A stretch of 64,000 nucleotides of DNA from an uncultured Oscillospiraceae bacterium (GCA_949841465.1 CATKZW010000009.1:1-64000); one strand, 5' to 3'. Shown: positions 18,560 through 28,627, numbered from the stretch's first letter. Notes: a model not told the origin generated them from the sequence alone. Program-made: numbers and translations.

Positions 18560-20776
18560 TTATTCCGCGTAGTAGTTGATGAGGCACCCGGCCAGGATGA
18601 CGTCCCGCTCCTCCCTGGTCAGGCCGGGCAGGGACAGGGTGAGGCCGGTCTCGCCGCCCTCCCGCAGGACGGTGGCGGTAACCTGCTCCCCGTCCCCCTC
18701 CAGCAGGGCGCGGACGCCGGGGATATACACCCGGTCGCCGGGCTGGAGGTTCAGCTCCTTCAAATCCTCGGCGATGAAGGGCAGCATGCCCCAGTTCACC
18801 ACGTTGGAGCGGTAGCGCTTGGTGGCGTACTCCTCCGCGATGTTGGCGCAGCCCCCCAGCACCCGCTGGCAGGAGGCCGCCTGCTCCCGGGCGGAGCCGT
18901 CGCCGGGCTTGAGGGCCATCACCAGGGAGCCCAGACCTGTGCGGGCGGGGTCGTACCCGCCCAGCGCCGCCTTGACCTCGGGGGCGTCCGGATTTTCCCG
19001 GCGCAGCTTTTCCACCGCCTGGACCGCCTTGGCACGGGGGACGTACTGTGGGTCCTTCCGGCTCAGGGCGAACTCGGACAGCCGCAGGGGGTTGGAGCGG
19101 TAGGAGGAGGTCTCCCCGGAGGGGATCAGCTCGTCGGTGGTGGTCACCGGGTCGTAGATGGCGGCAGCTACCGTGAGCAGCAGGTCGTCCGGCAGGGCGA
19201 TCTGCTCCGGCCAGTCGGCGATGTTGGGGCCGAACACCAGCTCCGTCTCCGGCTGGGGCCTGCCCACGCCGAAGTAGACACGGGACTTGTAGGCGGAGTC
19301 GTCATAGCTCCACTGCTCGTCAGCCCGGTCGGCGGGCACGTCGGGCAGCTCGTCCGCACCGGTGAGCACGCCGCCCATCCGGGCGGTGGCGGCGATGGAC
19401 CGGGCGTCCATCAGCGCCACGTAGGAGATCTGGCCGTCAACCGGCTTGGAGCCCTCCCGGTTGGGGAAGTTGCGGGTGGAGTGGCGGATGGAGAAGGCAC
19501 CGTTGGCGGGCACGTCCCCCGCCCCGAAGCAGGGCCCGCAGAAGCAGGAGCGGATGGACGCCCCCGCCGCCATCAGCTGGGCGATGCAGCCGTTTTTGGT
19601 CAGCTCCAGGTTGACGGGCATGGAGCCGGGGTAGCAGGACAGCCAGAAGGCGTCCGAGCCGATGGCACAGCCCTTTAAAATCTCGGCGGCCCGCTTCAAA
19701 TTCTGGTACGTGCCGCCGGAGCAGCCCGCAATCACGCCCTGGTCCACCCGGAACTGTCCGTCCGCGATCTTGTTCACCAGGGACGGGGCGTTCTTCACGC
19801 CAAGCTGCTCCGCCGCGTCCACGTCTACCTGGTGGAGCAGGTCGGCCATGTTGGCCTTGAAGTCCTTGATGGTGTAGGCGTTGGAGGGGTGGAAGGGCAG
19901 GGCGATCATGGGCTCCACCTTGTCCAGCTCCACCGTCACCACCCCGTCGTAGTACGCGCCGTCGGCGGGGGCCATCTCTTGATAGCTGTCACCCCGGCCC
20001 AGCAGGGTGAGGGCGGCCTTGGTCTGCCCGTCGGTCTGCCACACGGAGGACAGGCAGGTGGTCTCCGTGGTCATCACATCGATGCCCGCCCGGTAGTCCA
20101 TGGACAGGCTGGCCACGCCGGGGCCGAAGAACTCCATGACGGCGTTCTTCACCGCGCCGTTTTTGAAGGTGGCCCCCACCAGGGCCAGGGCCACGTCCTG
20201 GGGCCCCACGCCGGGCCGGGGCGCGCCGGTGAGGTAGACGGCGATCACCCTGGGATAGGCGATGTCATAGGTTTTGCGCAGCAGCTGGCGGGCCAGCTCC
20301 GGGCCGCCCTCGCCGATGGCCATGCAGCCGTAGGCCCCGTAGCGGGTGTGGGAATCGGAGCCCAGGATCATCCGGCCTGGGGCGGCGTACCGCTCCCGCA
20401 TATAGGAGTGGATGACGGCCTGGTGGGCGGGGACGAACTCGCCGCCGTACTTCCTGGCGGCGGACAGACCGAAGACATGGTCGTCCTCGTTGATGGTGCC
20501 GCCCACGGCGCACAGCGAGTTGTGGCAGTTGGTGAGCACATAGGGCAGGGGGAACTCCTTCATGCCGGAGGCCCGTGCGGTCTGGATGATGCCCACGTAG
20601 GTGATGTCGTGGGACGCCATGGCGTCGAAGCGGATGGACAGGCGGCCGGGGCCGCCGGACACGCTGTGGGCGGTGAGGATGGCGTGGGCCATGGTGTTCT
20701 CCCGGCCCTCTTTTGTCTCGGCGGGGACGAAACGGCCTTCTTGCCAGCGGACCGGGGACTGATGGATGGTAATCAT
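18560..20776 (-). CDS. Aconitase-superfamily hydratase (YbhJ/aconitate-hydratase-like)
   Basis: Likely start MITIHQSPVRW; 'MILGSDSHTRYGAYGCMAIGEGG', 'GCSGGTYQNLKRAAEIL', 'CFCGPCFGAGDVPANGAFSIRHSTRNFPNREGS'. Confidence 0.85.
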   Translation of the reverse strand: MITIHQSPVRWQEGRFVPAETKEGRENTMAHAILTAHSVSGGPGRLSIRFDAMASHDITYVGIIQTARASGMKEFPLPYVLTNCHNSLCAVGGTINEDDHVFGLSAARKYGGEFVPAHQAVIHSYMRERYAAPGRMILGSDSHTRYGAYGCMAIGEGGPELARQLLRKTYDIAYPRVIAVYLTGAPRPGVGPQDVALALVGATFKNGAVKNAVMEFFGPGVASLSMDYRAGIDVMTTETTCLSSVWQTDGQTKAALTLLGRGDSYQEMAPADGAYYDGVVTVELDKVEPMIALPFHPSNAYTIKDFKANMADLLHQVDVDAAEQLGVKNAPSLVNKIADGQFRVDQGVIAGCSGGTYQNLKRAAEILKGCAIGSDAFWLSCYPGSMPVNLELTKNGCIAQLMAAGASIRSCFCGPCFGAGDVPANGAFSIRHSTRNFPNREGSKPVDGQISYVALMDARSIAATARMGGVLTGADELPDVPADRADEQWSYDDSAYKSRVYFGVGRPQPETELVFGPNIADWPEQIALPDDLLLTVAAAIYDPVTTTDELIPSGETSSYRSNPLRLSEFALSRKDPQYVPRAKAVQAVEKLRRENPDAPEVKAALGGYDPARTGLGSLVMALKPGDGSAREQAASCQRVLGGCANIAEEYATKRYRSNVVNWGMLPFIAEDLKELNLQPGDRVYIPGVRALLEGDGEQVTATVLREGGETGLTLSLPGLTREERDVILAGCLINYYAE

Positions 20777-20989
20777 GTATATCTCCTCCCAAACAGGGCA
20801 ATTTGCTTTAGCATAGCAAATTGCGGCGGAAAAAGCAAGCCAAGCAGGGGATTTTGCGCCGGTCAAACTGCACAAGAAAATCGAAGAGGGGGAAAGTCTT
20901 CCGTTTTCTTTATAGTATCATGCCGTTGTTTTTTGCTATGCTGGCTAAATTTTGGGGGAAAATCTATCTCGCCAATGAAGCTATAGCGC

Positions 20990-21124
20990 AAACTGCCCCC
21001 AGCCGAAAAGGCGGAGCTGGACAAAGCCGCCGCTGAGATGGATGCCGGGGAATATGTGCCGCACAGCGCCATCAACTGGCCTGTGCAACCTGAAGTTGCG
21101 GAAGTTCCAGCTCAATTTGGTTGA
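20990..21124 (+). pseudogene. C-terminal gene fragment, possibly from a mobile element
   Basis: In-frame 'KLPPAEKAELDKAAAEMDAGEYVPHSAINWPVQPEVAEVPAQFG*' with no start; stop codon just upstream in frame. Confidence 0.45.
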
Positions 21125-21202
21125 CCAAACGAGAGAAAGCAGCTATCATAAAGACACATCGATGAAACAGAAGACTCGGCCGAGCACAGGAGGTATATCA
21201 TT

Positions 21203-21889
21203 ATGAAGCTGGGAGAAAAATTACAGCAGCTGCGCAGACAGAGCGGCCTGTCCCAGGAGCAGCTTGCCGCCCGGCTCACCGTGTCCCGGCAGGCGGTGAG
21301 CAAGTGGGAGCTGGACGAGACCATGCCGGACACAGACAACGTGGTCCAGCTCAGCCGGATTTTCGGCGTGAGCTGCGACTACCTGCTCCGGGAGGAGGTG
21401 GAGGAGCGGGATGCGTCCCCGGCCGTGCAGGAACCGGCTCAGCCTGCGCAGAGCCCGCCCCAGCCCGCCGCCCCCGGAGAGACCCACCTGACCGAGCAGG
21501 GGTGGATTCACAACGCCTTTGTACTGTCCCTAGGGCTGTGCGCCGTGGGGCTGGCAGTCGCTTTTATATTCTACCGAATCAATGGCCATACAGTCAGGCC
21601 GCTGGTCATTGGCTTTATAATTCAGCTGCTGGGTATAGTGCTGTTCGAGCTTTCCACACCCCGGATGGGTAGCGGCCGGATCTCCGCCCGGATGAGTTTT
21701 TACATGACCGCCTGCTGGCTCGTGTTTCCTAATCTGGTATGTCTGATCCTTGGATGGGGATTTGAGCACTTTGGCTGGACGGTCTCACCCCTGCGGGCAG
21801 TCACCTATTGGTTCGTCCTGTATCTGCTGCTGTGTCTGGCGGTTACCGCAGTGCTGCTCGTCCTGCGCCGCCAGCGCGCCAAAACGTGA
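21203..21889 (+). CDS. XRE-family regulator with C-terminal membrane domain
   Basis: 'LGEKLQQLRRQSGLSQEQLAARLTVSRQAVSKWELDETMPDTDNVVQLSRIFGVSCDYLL' followed by TM segments. Confidence 0.88.
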   Translation: MKLGEKLQQLRRQSGLSQEQLAARLTVSRQAVSKWELDETMPDTDNVVQLSRIFGVSCDYLLREEVEERDASPAVQEPAQPAQSPPQPAAPGETHLTEQGWIHNAFVLSLGLCAVGLAVAFIFYRINGHTVRPLVIGFIIQLLGIVLFELSTPRMGSGRISARMSFYMTACWLVFPNLVCLILGWGFEHFGWTVSPLRAVTYWFVLYLLLCLAVTAVLLVLRRQRAKT

Positions 21890-21963
21890 AAAAATTCCTT
21901 GCATCAAACCGCACCCGCCTTCCCATCCTATCCGAAGATAGAATGGAAAGGCGGGGGTTTTTT

Positions 21964-22488
21964 ATGCGCTGGCTCTGGTATTTCATCATTTACAGCTTTG
22001 CGGGCTTTCTGCTGGAGGTGGCCTTCGCCCGGGCCATCCGCCACCCCAAGCGGGACCGCAAATGCCTGCTTCTCCTGCCCCTGTGCCCGGTGTACGGCCT
22101 GGGGGCGTGCCTGATCGTCTGGCTGGCCCCCATGGGAAACGGCCCGTTGTGGGTGGCGCTGTCAGGTGGGCTGGCCGCCACCGGGGCGGAGCTCATCATG
22201 GGCGCGTTCTACCGCTTCGCGCTGGGGGTGGAGTTCTGGGACTACTCCGGGATGCCCGGCAGCCTGGGCGGGCTGGTTTGCCCGGTGTTCTCCGCCTGCT
22301 GGACGGCGCTGTCCCTGCTGCTGGTGTACGCCGTCCATCCCCTGACCGCGGCTCTGACCGCCCTCATCCCGGCCTGGCTGGGTCCCCCCGCCCTCATTGT
22401 GCTGAACGCGGATATCCTGGTGTCCTGCGTCGCCCTGCGCCGGACGGGCACCACGGAGGTCCTGCGGTGGTATGCCCCCGATTGGTAA
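21964..22488 (+). CDS. Membrane protein of the putative ABC-transporter permease (CmpB-like) family
   Basis: 'MRWLWYFIIYSFAGFLLEVAFARAIRHPKRDRKCLLLLPLCPVYGLGACLIV'; start at 21943 also possible. Confidence 0.7.
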   Translation: MRWLWYFIIYSFAGFLLEVAFARAIRHPKRDRKCLLLLPLCPVYGLGACLIVWLAPMGNGPLWVALSGGLAATGAELIMGAFYRFALGVEFWDYSGMPGSLGGLVCPVFSACWTALSLLLVYAVHPLTAALTALIPAWLGPPALIVLNADILVSCVALRRTGTTEVLRWYAPDW

Positions 22489-22604
22489 AACCCACAAAAT
22501 TACAAGGTAGCTATGAATATTCCGCAGCGCTGCCTTGACAATGGGCCGGTTTCAGCATACAATAAGGGCCAACCTGATACCCCAGGGAGAGAGGGGAGAA
22601 TCCC

Positions 22605-23609
22605 ATGATCGAATTGAAAAACGTGTCCAAGGTGTTCCCCACCGCCGAGGGCCAGCTCCACGCCCTCACCGACGTGTCCCTGACCATTGGCGACGGCGAG
22701 GTGTACGGCATCGTGGGCATGAGCGGCGCGGGCAAGTCCACTTTGGTCCGGTGCATCAACCTGCTGGAGCGGCCCACCTCCGGCCAGGTGGTCATCGACG
22801 GGGCCGACCTGTGCGCCATGAAGCAGGCGGAGCTGATCCGGCGGCGGCGGTCCATCAGTATGATCTTCCAGCAGTTCAACCTGCTGATGCAGCGCACCTG
22901 TTTGAAAAACATCTGCTTCCCCATGGAAATCGCCAAGGTGAAAAAGGCGGACGCGGAGAAGCGGGCAAGGGAGCTGCTGGAGGTGGTGGGCCTGCCCGAC
23001 AAGGCGGACGCCTACCCCGCCCAGCTGTCGGGCGGACAGAAGCAGCGCATTGCCATCGCCAGGGCCCTGGCCTGCGACCCGAAAATCCTGCTGTGCGACG
23101 AGGCCACCTCCGCCCTGGACCCCAAGACTACCCGGGACATCCTCCGGCTGGTGAAGGACATCAACCAGCGCCTGGGCATCACGGTGGTGGTCATCACCCA
23201 CGAGATGGCGGTGGTGGAGGAGATCTGCACCCATGTAGCCATCCTGGACCACGGCCATGTGATGGAGACAGGCAGGGTGGAGGAGGTGTTCTCCAACCCC
23301 CGGACCGAGGCGGGGCGCAGGCTGGTCTACCCCGACGGCGTGCGCATCGACCAGCTGCCCGCCGCCAACGTCATCCGCATCGCCTTCAACGGCGGGTCAA
23401 GCTACGAGCCCCTCATCGCGTCGCTTGCCATCGACTGCGGCGTGAAGGTGAACATACTGGGGGCGGACACCCGCAACGTCAACGGCCAGGCCTTCGGCAC
23501 CATGCTGCTGGGCCTGCCGGAGGAGCCCGCGGAGGCCGCCAAGGCCATTTCGTACATTAAAAACCAGCCCAACGTGACCATGGAGGAGGTGCGGGATTAC
23601 CATGGCTGA
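22605..23609 (+). CDS. metN: Methionine ABC transporter ATPase with NIL domain
   Basis: MIELKNVSKVF; GMSGAGKST, LSGGQKQR, LLCDEATSALDPKTT; C-terminal NIL domain. Confidence 0.95.
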   Translation: MIELKNVSKVFPTAEGQLHALTDVSLTIGDGEVYGIVGMSGAGKSTLVRCINLLERPTSGQVVIDGADLCAMKQAELIRRRRSISMIFQQFNLLMQRTCLKNICFPMEIAKVKKADAEKRARELLEVVGLPDKADAYPAQLSGGQKQRIAIARALACDPKILLCDEATSALDPKTTRDILRLVKDINQRLGITVVVITHEMAVVEEICTHVAILDHGHVMETGRVEEVFSNPRTEAGRRLVYPDGVRIDQLPAANVIRIAFNGGSSYEPLIASLAIDCGVKVNILGADTRNVNGQAFGTMLLGLPEEPAEAAKAISYIKNQPNVTMEEVRDYHG

Positions 23610-24399
23610 CTGGATCGTCTCCTTTTTCTCCATCGCCGACGCCAAGATGGTCAAGCAGATTACATACCTGGTGGACAGCATCCCCTACGCCATCTGGGAG
23701 ACCCTGTACTCCACCCTGGCCGCCACCCTGATGGCCCACCTCATCGGCCTGCCCCTGGGCATCCTGCTGGTCACCGGGGCCCAGGACGGCGTGCGGCCCC
23801 TGCCCCGGCCGCTGATGCAGGTGCTCAACGTGGTGGTCAACCTGCTGCGGTCCGTCCCTTTCCTGATTCTGATGGTGATGGTCATGCCCCTGTCCCGGAT
23901 CATCCTGGGCACCACCATCGGCACCCCCGGCATCCTCGTCCCCCTCACCGTGGCCGCCGCCCCCTTCGTGGCCCGGCTGGTGGAGAGCTCCCTGCGGGAG
24001 ATGGACCGGGGCCTCATTGAGGCTGCCCAGGCCATGGGCTGCACGAACTTACAGATCGTGTGGAAGGTGATGCTCCCGGAGAGCCTGCCCTCCCTGCTGT
24101 CCAGCTTTACCACCGCCTTCATCACCATCCTGGGCTACGGCGCCATGGCGGGGGCCATCGGCGGCGGCGGCCTGGGGGCCATGGCCATGATGGACGGCTG
24201 GACCCAGCGCCAGAAGGCGGTGCTGTACACCGCCGTGGTGGTGCTGGTCATCCTGGTGCAGATTTTCCAGTCCGTGGGCTCCCACCTGTCGGCGCGGGTG
24301 GACAGGCGGGTCAGCCGGACGGCGCGGAAGGGCGCCGCCGGCGGCAGAAAACGGCAGTTGGAGAAGGACAAGCCCATGGGCCCCCCGGGCGCCATGTGA
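23602..24399 (+). CDS. metI: Methionine ABC transporter permease
   Basis: 'LLRSVPFLILMVMVMPLSRIILGTTIGT', 'GAMAGAIGGGGLGAMAMMDGW'; overlaps metN. Confidence 0.95.
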   Translation: MADWIVSFFSIADAKMVKQITYLVDSIPYAIWETLYSTLAATLMAHLIGLPLGILLVTGAQDGVRPLPRPLMQVLNVVVNLLRSVPFLILMVMVMPLSRIILGTTIGTPGILVPLTVAAAPFVARLVESSLREMDRGLIEAAQAMGCTNLQIVWKVMLPESLPSLLSSFTTAFITILGYGAMAGAIGGGGLGAMAMMDGWTQRQKAVLYTAVVVLVILVQIFQSVGSHLSARVDRRVSRTARKGAAGGRKRQLEKDKPMGPPGAM

Positions 24400-24417
24400 C
24401 AAGCACGGTTCTTTGTT

Positions 24418-24455
24418 GGAGCGGACAAAGCCAGGGGGCTTTGCCCGCTCCTTCT
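24418..24455 (+). terminator. Probable terminator after metNI
   Basis: GGAGCGG.ACAAAGCC/GGCTTTG.CCCGCTCC hairpin followed by TTCTCT. Confidence 0.6.
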
Positions 24456-24472
24456 CTGTGCAAACTGTCTCA

Positions 24473-24501
24473 TTGACAAATCCGCTTCGATGCGTTAAAC
24501 T
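24473..24501 (+). promoter_or_regulatory. Sigma-A promoter for T-box/metQ
   Basis: TTGACA-N17-TAAACT. Confidence 0.7.
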
Positions 24502-24529
24502 AACGCTATCAACCAATCAAGTTAATATG

Positions 24530-24803
24530 TTGAAAGGCAATGATGAGGAGAGTACGCGGGGAGATACGTCACAGAGAGCCCGGGCAGCTGGAAACGGGCA
24601 CGGAAGTCCCCGCCGAACATGGCCTCGGAGCCGCGCGGCTGAGTGAGCGAACTCTTTAGGCCGCGCCGGGAGCGCCCGTCACAGCGCCAGGGTATGTCAG
24701 TACCCGGTAAGGCCCGCGCCGCGAGGTGCGGGTGAAGCAAGGTGGTACCACGAAGCGGCCGGGCCGTTCTCGTCCTTGACAGTGATGTCAGGGGCGTTTT
24801 TTT
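24530..24803 (+). ncRNA. T-box leader, methionine specifier
   Basis: T-box AAGGTGGTACCACG (24739-24752); specifier-loop context GAACATGGCC with ATG at 24619-24621; GCGGGGA/TCCCCGC stem; terminator CGTCCTTGACA-GTGA-TGTCAGGGGCG + T7. Confidence 0.92.
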
Positions 24804-24877
24804 GTACCCAAACGCCGGTGGACCCCGCGAAACGCGGTTCACATATATTTTCATCGCAAATCAAAGGAGAGATTATT

Positions 24878-25756
24878 ATGAAAAAGATCAGCAAGCTTCT
24901 TGCGCTGGCTCTGACGCTGGCTCTGGCCCTGAGCCTGTGCGCCTGCTCCGGCAGCCCCGCCGCCGACAACAGCCAGCCCGCCCAGGCCTCCCAGCCCGAC
25001 GGGGAGAGCACCACCCCCTCCGGCGAGGCGGTCACCCTGAAGGTGGGCGCCTCCCCCACGCCCCACGCCGAGATCCTTGAGGTGGCCAAGAAGATCCTGG
25101 CCGAGCAGAACATTACCCTGGAAATCGTGAAGTACGACGACTACAACCTGCCCAACGACAACGTGGAGGACGGCCAGCTGGACGCCAACTACTTCCAGCA
25201 CATCACCTACATGAACGGCTACAACCGGGATGTGGGCACCCACCTGGTGAGCGTGGCCGAGCTGCACTACGAGCCCTTCGGCATCTACGCCGGCAAGACC
25301 GCCTCCCTGGCCGACCTGCCCGACGGCGCGGACATCGCCATCCCCAACGATCCCACCAACGGCGGCCGCGCGCTGCTGCTGCTCCAGGAGCAGAACCTCA
25401 TCAAGCTGGCCGACGGCGTGGGGCTGGAGCCCTCTGTGTCCGACATCGCGGAGAACCCCCACAACTATAAGATCACCGAGCTCACCGCCAACCTGCTGAC
25501 CACCACCCTCCAGGATGTGGACGTGGCCGTCATCAACGGCAACTACGCCATCGGCGCGGGGCTGAAGGCCGGCGAGGCCCTGGCCATCGAGGCCGCCGAC
25601 GGCATCGCGGGCACCGCCTATGTGAACGTGCTGGCCGTCAAGGAGGGCCGGGAGAACGACCCCGCCATTCAGGCCCTGATCGACGCGCTGAAGTCCGAGC
25701 AGGTCAAGAGCTTCATCGACGAGACCTACGGCGGCGGCGTGGTGGCCGTGTTCTAA
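24878..25756 (+). CDS. metQ: Methionine ABC transporter substrate-binding lipoprotein
   Basis: Lipobox LCAC; 'VGASPTPHAEILEVAKKIL', 'DYNLPNDNVEDGQLDANYFQHITYM'. Confidence 0.95.
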   Translation: MKKISKLLALALTLALALSLCACSGSPAADNSQPAQASQPDGESTTPSGEAVTLKVGASPTPHAEILEVAKKILAEQNITLEIVKYDDYNLPNDNVEDGQLDANYFQHITYMNGYNRDVGTHLVSVAELHYEPFGIYAGKTASLADLPDGADIAIPNDPTNGGRALLLLQEQNLIKLADGVGLEPSVSDIAENPHNYKITELTANLLTTTLQDVDVAVINGNYAIGAGLKAGEALAIEAADGIAGTAYVNVLAVKEGRENDPAIQALIDALKSEQVKSFIDETYGGGVVAVF

Positions 25757-25775
25757 AAAACAGCATACTTCGAGA

Positions 25776-25810
25776 CAAAAACGGCGCGTGATTTCCCACG
25801 CGCCGTTTTT
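25776..25810 (+). terminator. Rho-independent terminator
   Basis: AAAACGGCGCGTG ATTTC CCACGCGCCGTTTTT. Confidence 0.85.
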
Positions 25811-25960
25811 ATCTGTCGAAAAAGTCTGCCGAAAGGCGGGCTTTTTCCCATCCATGAGGGATCATATTTAGGCGGGAGCTAAATCACCCCCTTGACAAAG
25901 GCGGAAACCCGGCCTATAATCCTTTTAGTTCAAAATAGAACAAAAAAGGAGGGACTGCAT

Positions 25961-26392
25961 ATGTATCAGGTGTTTTGGGACAATATGCTGCTGCTCAAAA
26001 AGCTCTACGACGAGGTCCTGGACCCGGTGGCCCAGGGGTGCGGGCTGACCCGGATGGAGCTGGACCTGCTGCTGTTCCTGCACAACAATCCGGGGTACAA
26101 CACCGCGGCTGCGGCGATCCGCCTGCGCCGCTGGACCAAGTCCCATGTGTCGGCGGCGGTCCACGCCCTGGAGGACAAGGGGCTGCTCTGCGTCAGCCAC
26201 CCGCCGGGGAACCGCAAGACCCTGCTCCTGGTCCCCCTGCCCGCCGCCGACGATGTCATCCGCCGGGGGGTGGACGCGCAGGACCGTTTTGTGGGGATGT
26301 TGAACCGGGGGATGACCCCGGAGGAGCTGGCTCTTGCAGAGCAGCTCATTCAAAAAATTACCCGTAACATCCGGGACATTGAAAAAAAGTGA
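25961..26392 (+). CDS. MarR family regulator
   Basis: winged-helix 'GLTRMELDLLLFLHNNPGYNTAAAAIRLRRWTKSHVSAAVHALEDKGLLCV'. Confidence 0.85.
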   Translation: MYQVFWDNMLLLKKLYDEVLDPVAQGCGLTRMELDLLLFLHNNPGYNTAAAAIRLRRWTKSHVSAAVHALEDKGLLCVSHPPGNRKTLLLVPLPAADDVIRRGVDAQDRFVGMLNRGMTPEELALAEQLIQKITRNIRDIEKK

Positions 26393-26405
26393 GGTAATCG
26401 ATTCC

Positions 26406-27170
26406 ATGTTTACATTTATCATCTGTTTTCTGGCGAGCATCGGCGCGGGCCTGGGCACCGGTTTTGCGGGGATGAGCGCCGCCGCCGTCATCAGCCCCAT
26501 GCTCATCACCTTCCTGCACATGGAGCCCTACTCAGCGGTGGGCATCGCGCTGGCCAGCGACGTTTTAGCCAGCGCCGTATCCGCCTATACTTACCACAAG
26601 AACAAGAACCTGGACGTGAAAAACGGCCTGGTGATGATGGCCTCCGTGCTGGTGTTCACCCTGGTGGGCAGCTGGGCGTCCAGCCTGGTGCCCTCCTCGA
26701 CGATGGGAGGCTTCTCCACCTTCATGACGCTGCTGCTGGGCATCAAATTCATTGTCAAACCCGTCATGACCACCAAGGAATCCATGGCCGCGGTGGACCC
26801 CAAAAAGCGGGTGGTCCAGTCCATCCTGTGCGGCATGCTCATCGGCTTCATCTGCGGCTTCGTGGGCGCGGGCGGCGGCATGATGATGCTGCTGATCCTC
26901 ACCTCCGTGCTGGGGTACGAGCTGAAAACCGCCGTGGGCACCAGTGTGTTTATCATGGCGTTCACCGCCTTCACCGGCTCCGTCAGCCACTTTATCATCG
27001 GCGGCATGCCCGATTTGCGGGTGCTGCTGCTGTGCATGCTGTTCACCCTGCTGTGGGCCAGGATCGCCGCCCGGTTTGCCAACAAGGCCAGCCCCATCGT
27101 CCTCAACCGGGCCACCGGCGCGGTGCTGGTGGTGCTGGGCGCGGCCATCCTGATTTTCAACCGGTTTTGA
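26406..27170 (+). CDS. TauE/SafE (TSUP) family membrane transporter
   Basis: 'GAGLGTGFAGMSAAAVISPMLITFL', 'GFICGFVGAGGGMMMLLILTSVLGYELKTAVGTS'. Confidence 0.85.
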   Translation: MFTFIICFLASIGAGLGTGFAGMSAAAVISPMLITFLHMEPYSAVGIALASDVLASAVSAYTYHKNKNLDVKNGLVMMASVLVFTLVGSWASSLVPSSTMGGFSTFMTLLLGIKFIVKPVMTTKESMAAVDPKKRVVQSILCGMLIGFICGFVGAGGGMMMLLILTSVLGYELKTAVGTSVFIMAFTAFTGSVSHFIIGGMPDLRVLLLCMLFTLLWARIAARFANKASPIVLNRATGAVLVVLGAAILIFNRF

Positions 27171-27281
27171 CCGATTCTGCCGGCGTGTTCCTTTTGACGC
27201 CTTTGACACCTCAAAACGATTCTCCCCTTGCAAAATACCCCACAGGTATTTATAATGGGAGGGATTACAAAAAGAGGTGTC

Positions 27282-28625
27282 ATGGCCGTGAAACAAAAGA
27301 CCGTCAAACTCTCATCCAACCGGATCATTGCCCTGGGCTTCCTGGCTATCATCCTGGCGGGGGCGCTGCTGCTCATGCTGCCCTTCGCCAACCGAGGCGG
27401 GCGCGGCCTGTCCTTTCTGGACAGCCTGTTCACCGCCACCTCCGCCACCTGCGTCACCGGCCTGGTGGTGGCGGACACCTGGACCCAGTTCAACCTGCTG
27501 GGCCAGGTCATCCTGCTGCTGCTCATCCAGGTGGGCGGGCTGGGCTATATGACCATGATGCTCCAGGCGTCGCTGATCCTGGGCCGGAAGATCGGCCTGA
27601 AGCAGCGTTCGCTGATGATGGAGAGCGTCAGCGCCCAGCGGCTCAGCGACGCGCTCAGCCTCCTGCGGTATATCCTGGGGGGCACCGCCGCCATTGAGGG
27701 CATCGGGGCGGTGCTGCTGGCCGTCCGGTTTGTGCCGGAGCTGGGGCTTGCCCGGGGGGTGTGGTACGCGGTGTTCCACAGCGTGTCCGCCTTCTGCAAC
27801 GCGGGCTTTGACCTGATGGGCTTCCGGGAGCCCTACAGCTCCCTGACCCACTATGTCTACGACCCCCTGGTGAACCTGACCGCCTGCGCCCTGGTGCTGC
27901 TGGGGGGGCTGGGCTTCCTGGTGTGGCGGGACGTGTGGGAAAACCGTCTCCGCTTCCGCCGCTACTCCCTGCACAGCAAGCTGATCCTCACCGCCACCGC
28001 CATCCTGACGGCGGGCGGCACGGTCCTGTTCTGGCTGGCGGAGCGGGACAACACCCTGGCGGGGATGACTGCCGGGCAGCAGGCGCTGGCGGCCCTGTTC
28101 CAGGCGGTGTCCCCCCGGACGGCGGGCTTCAACACCGTGGACCTGGCCGCCCTCACCAGCGGCGGCGGTTTGCTGACCATCATCCTCATGTTTGTAGGCG
28201 CGGGCCCCGGCTCCACCGGCGGCGGCGTGAAGATCACCACCGTGGTGGTGTGCCTGCTCACCCTGTCCAGCTACATCCGGGGCAGGCGGGAGGTGGGGGC
28301 CTTTAACCGGCGGCTGGACGAGGAGCAGATCCATCGGGCGGCGGCCGCGGTCACGCTGTACATGACCCTGGCCATGACCGGCGGCTTCCTGCTGCTGGCC
28401 ATCCAGCCCTTCCCCCTCCAGGACGCGCTGTTCGAGGTGTTCTCCGCCATGAGCACCGTGGGGCTGTCCACCGGCATCACCCGGGATCTGGTCCCTGTCA
28501 ACCGCCTCATCCTCACCGTCATGATGTTCTGCGGGCGCATCGGCAGCCTGTCCATGATGATGGCCCTGGCGGAGCGCACCGCCCCCCGGGTGAAGGACCC
28601 GGTGGAGAACATCGCCGTGGGCTGA
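27282..28625 (+). CDS. TrkH/KtrB family potassium transporter
   Basis: 'SLFTATSATCVTGLVVADTWTQF', 'AGPGSTGGGVKITT', 'FSAMSTVGLSTGITRDL' selectivity-filter repeats. Confidence 0.93.
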   Translation: MAVKQKTVKLSSNRIIALGFLAIILAGALLLMLPFANRGGRGLSFLDSLFTATSATCVTGLVVADTWTQFNLLGQVILLLLIQVGGLGYMTMMLQASLILGRKIGLKQRSLMMESVSAQRLSDALSLLRYILGGTAAIEGIGAVLLAVRFVPELGLARGVWYAVFHSVSAFCNAGFDLMGFREPYSSLTHYVYDPLVNLTACALVLLGGLGFLVWRDVWENRLRFRRYSLHSKLILTATAILTAGGTVLFWLAERDNTLAGMTAGQQALAALFQAVSPRTAGFNTVDLAALTSGGGLLTIILMFVGAGPGSTGGGVKITTVVVCLLTLSSYIRGRREVGAFNRRLDEEQIHRAAAAVTLYMTLAMTGGFLLLAIQPFPLQDALFEVFSAMSTVGLSTGITRDLVPVNRLILTVMMFCGRIGSLSMMMALAERTAPRVKDPVENIAVG

Positions 28626-28627
28626 GC

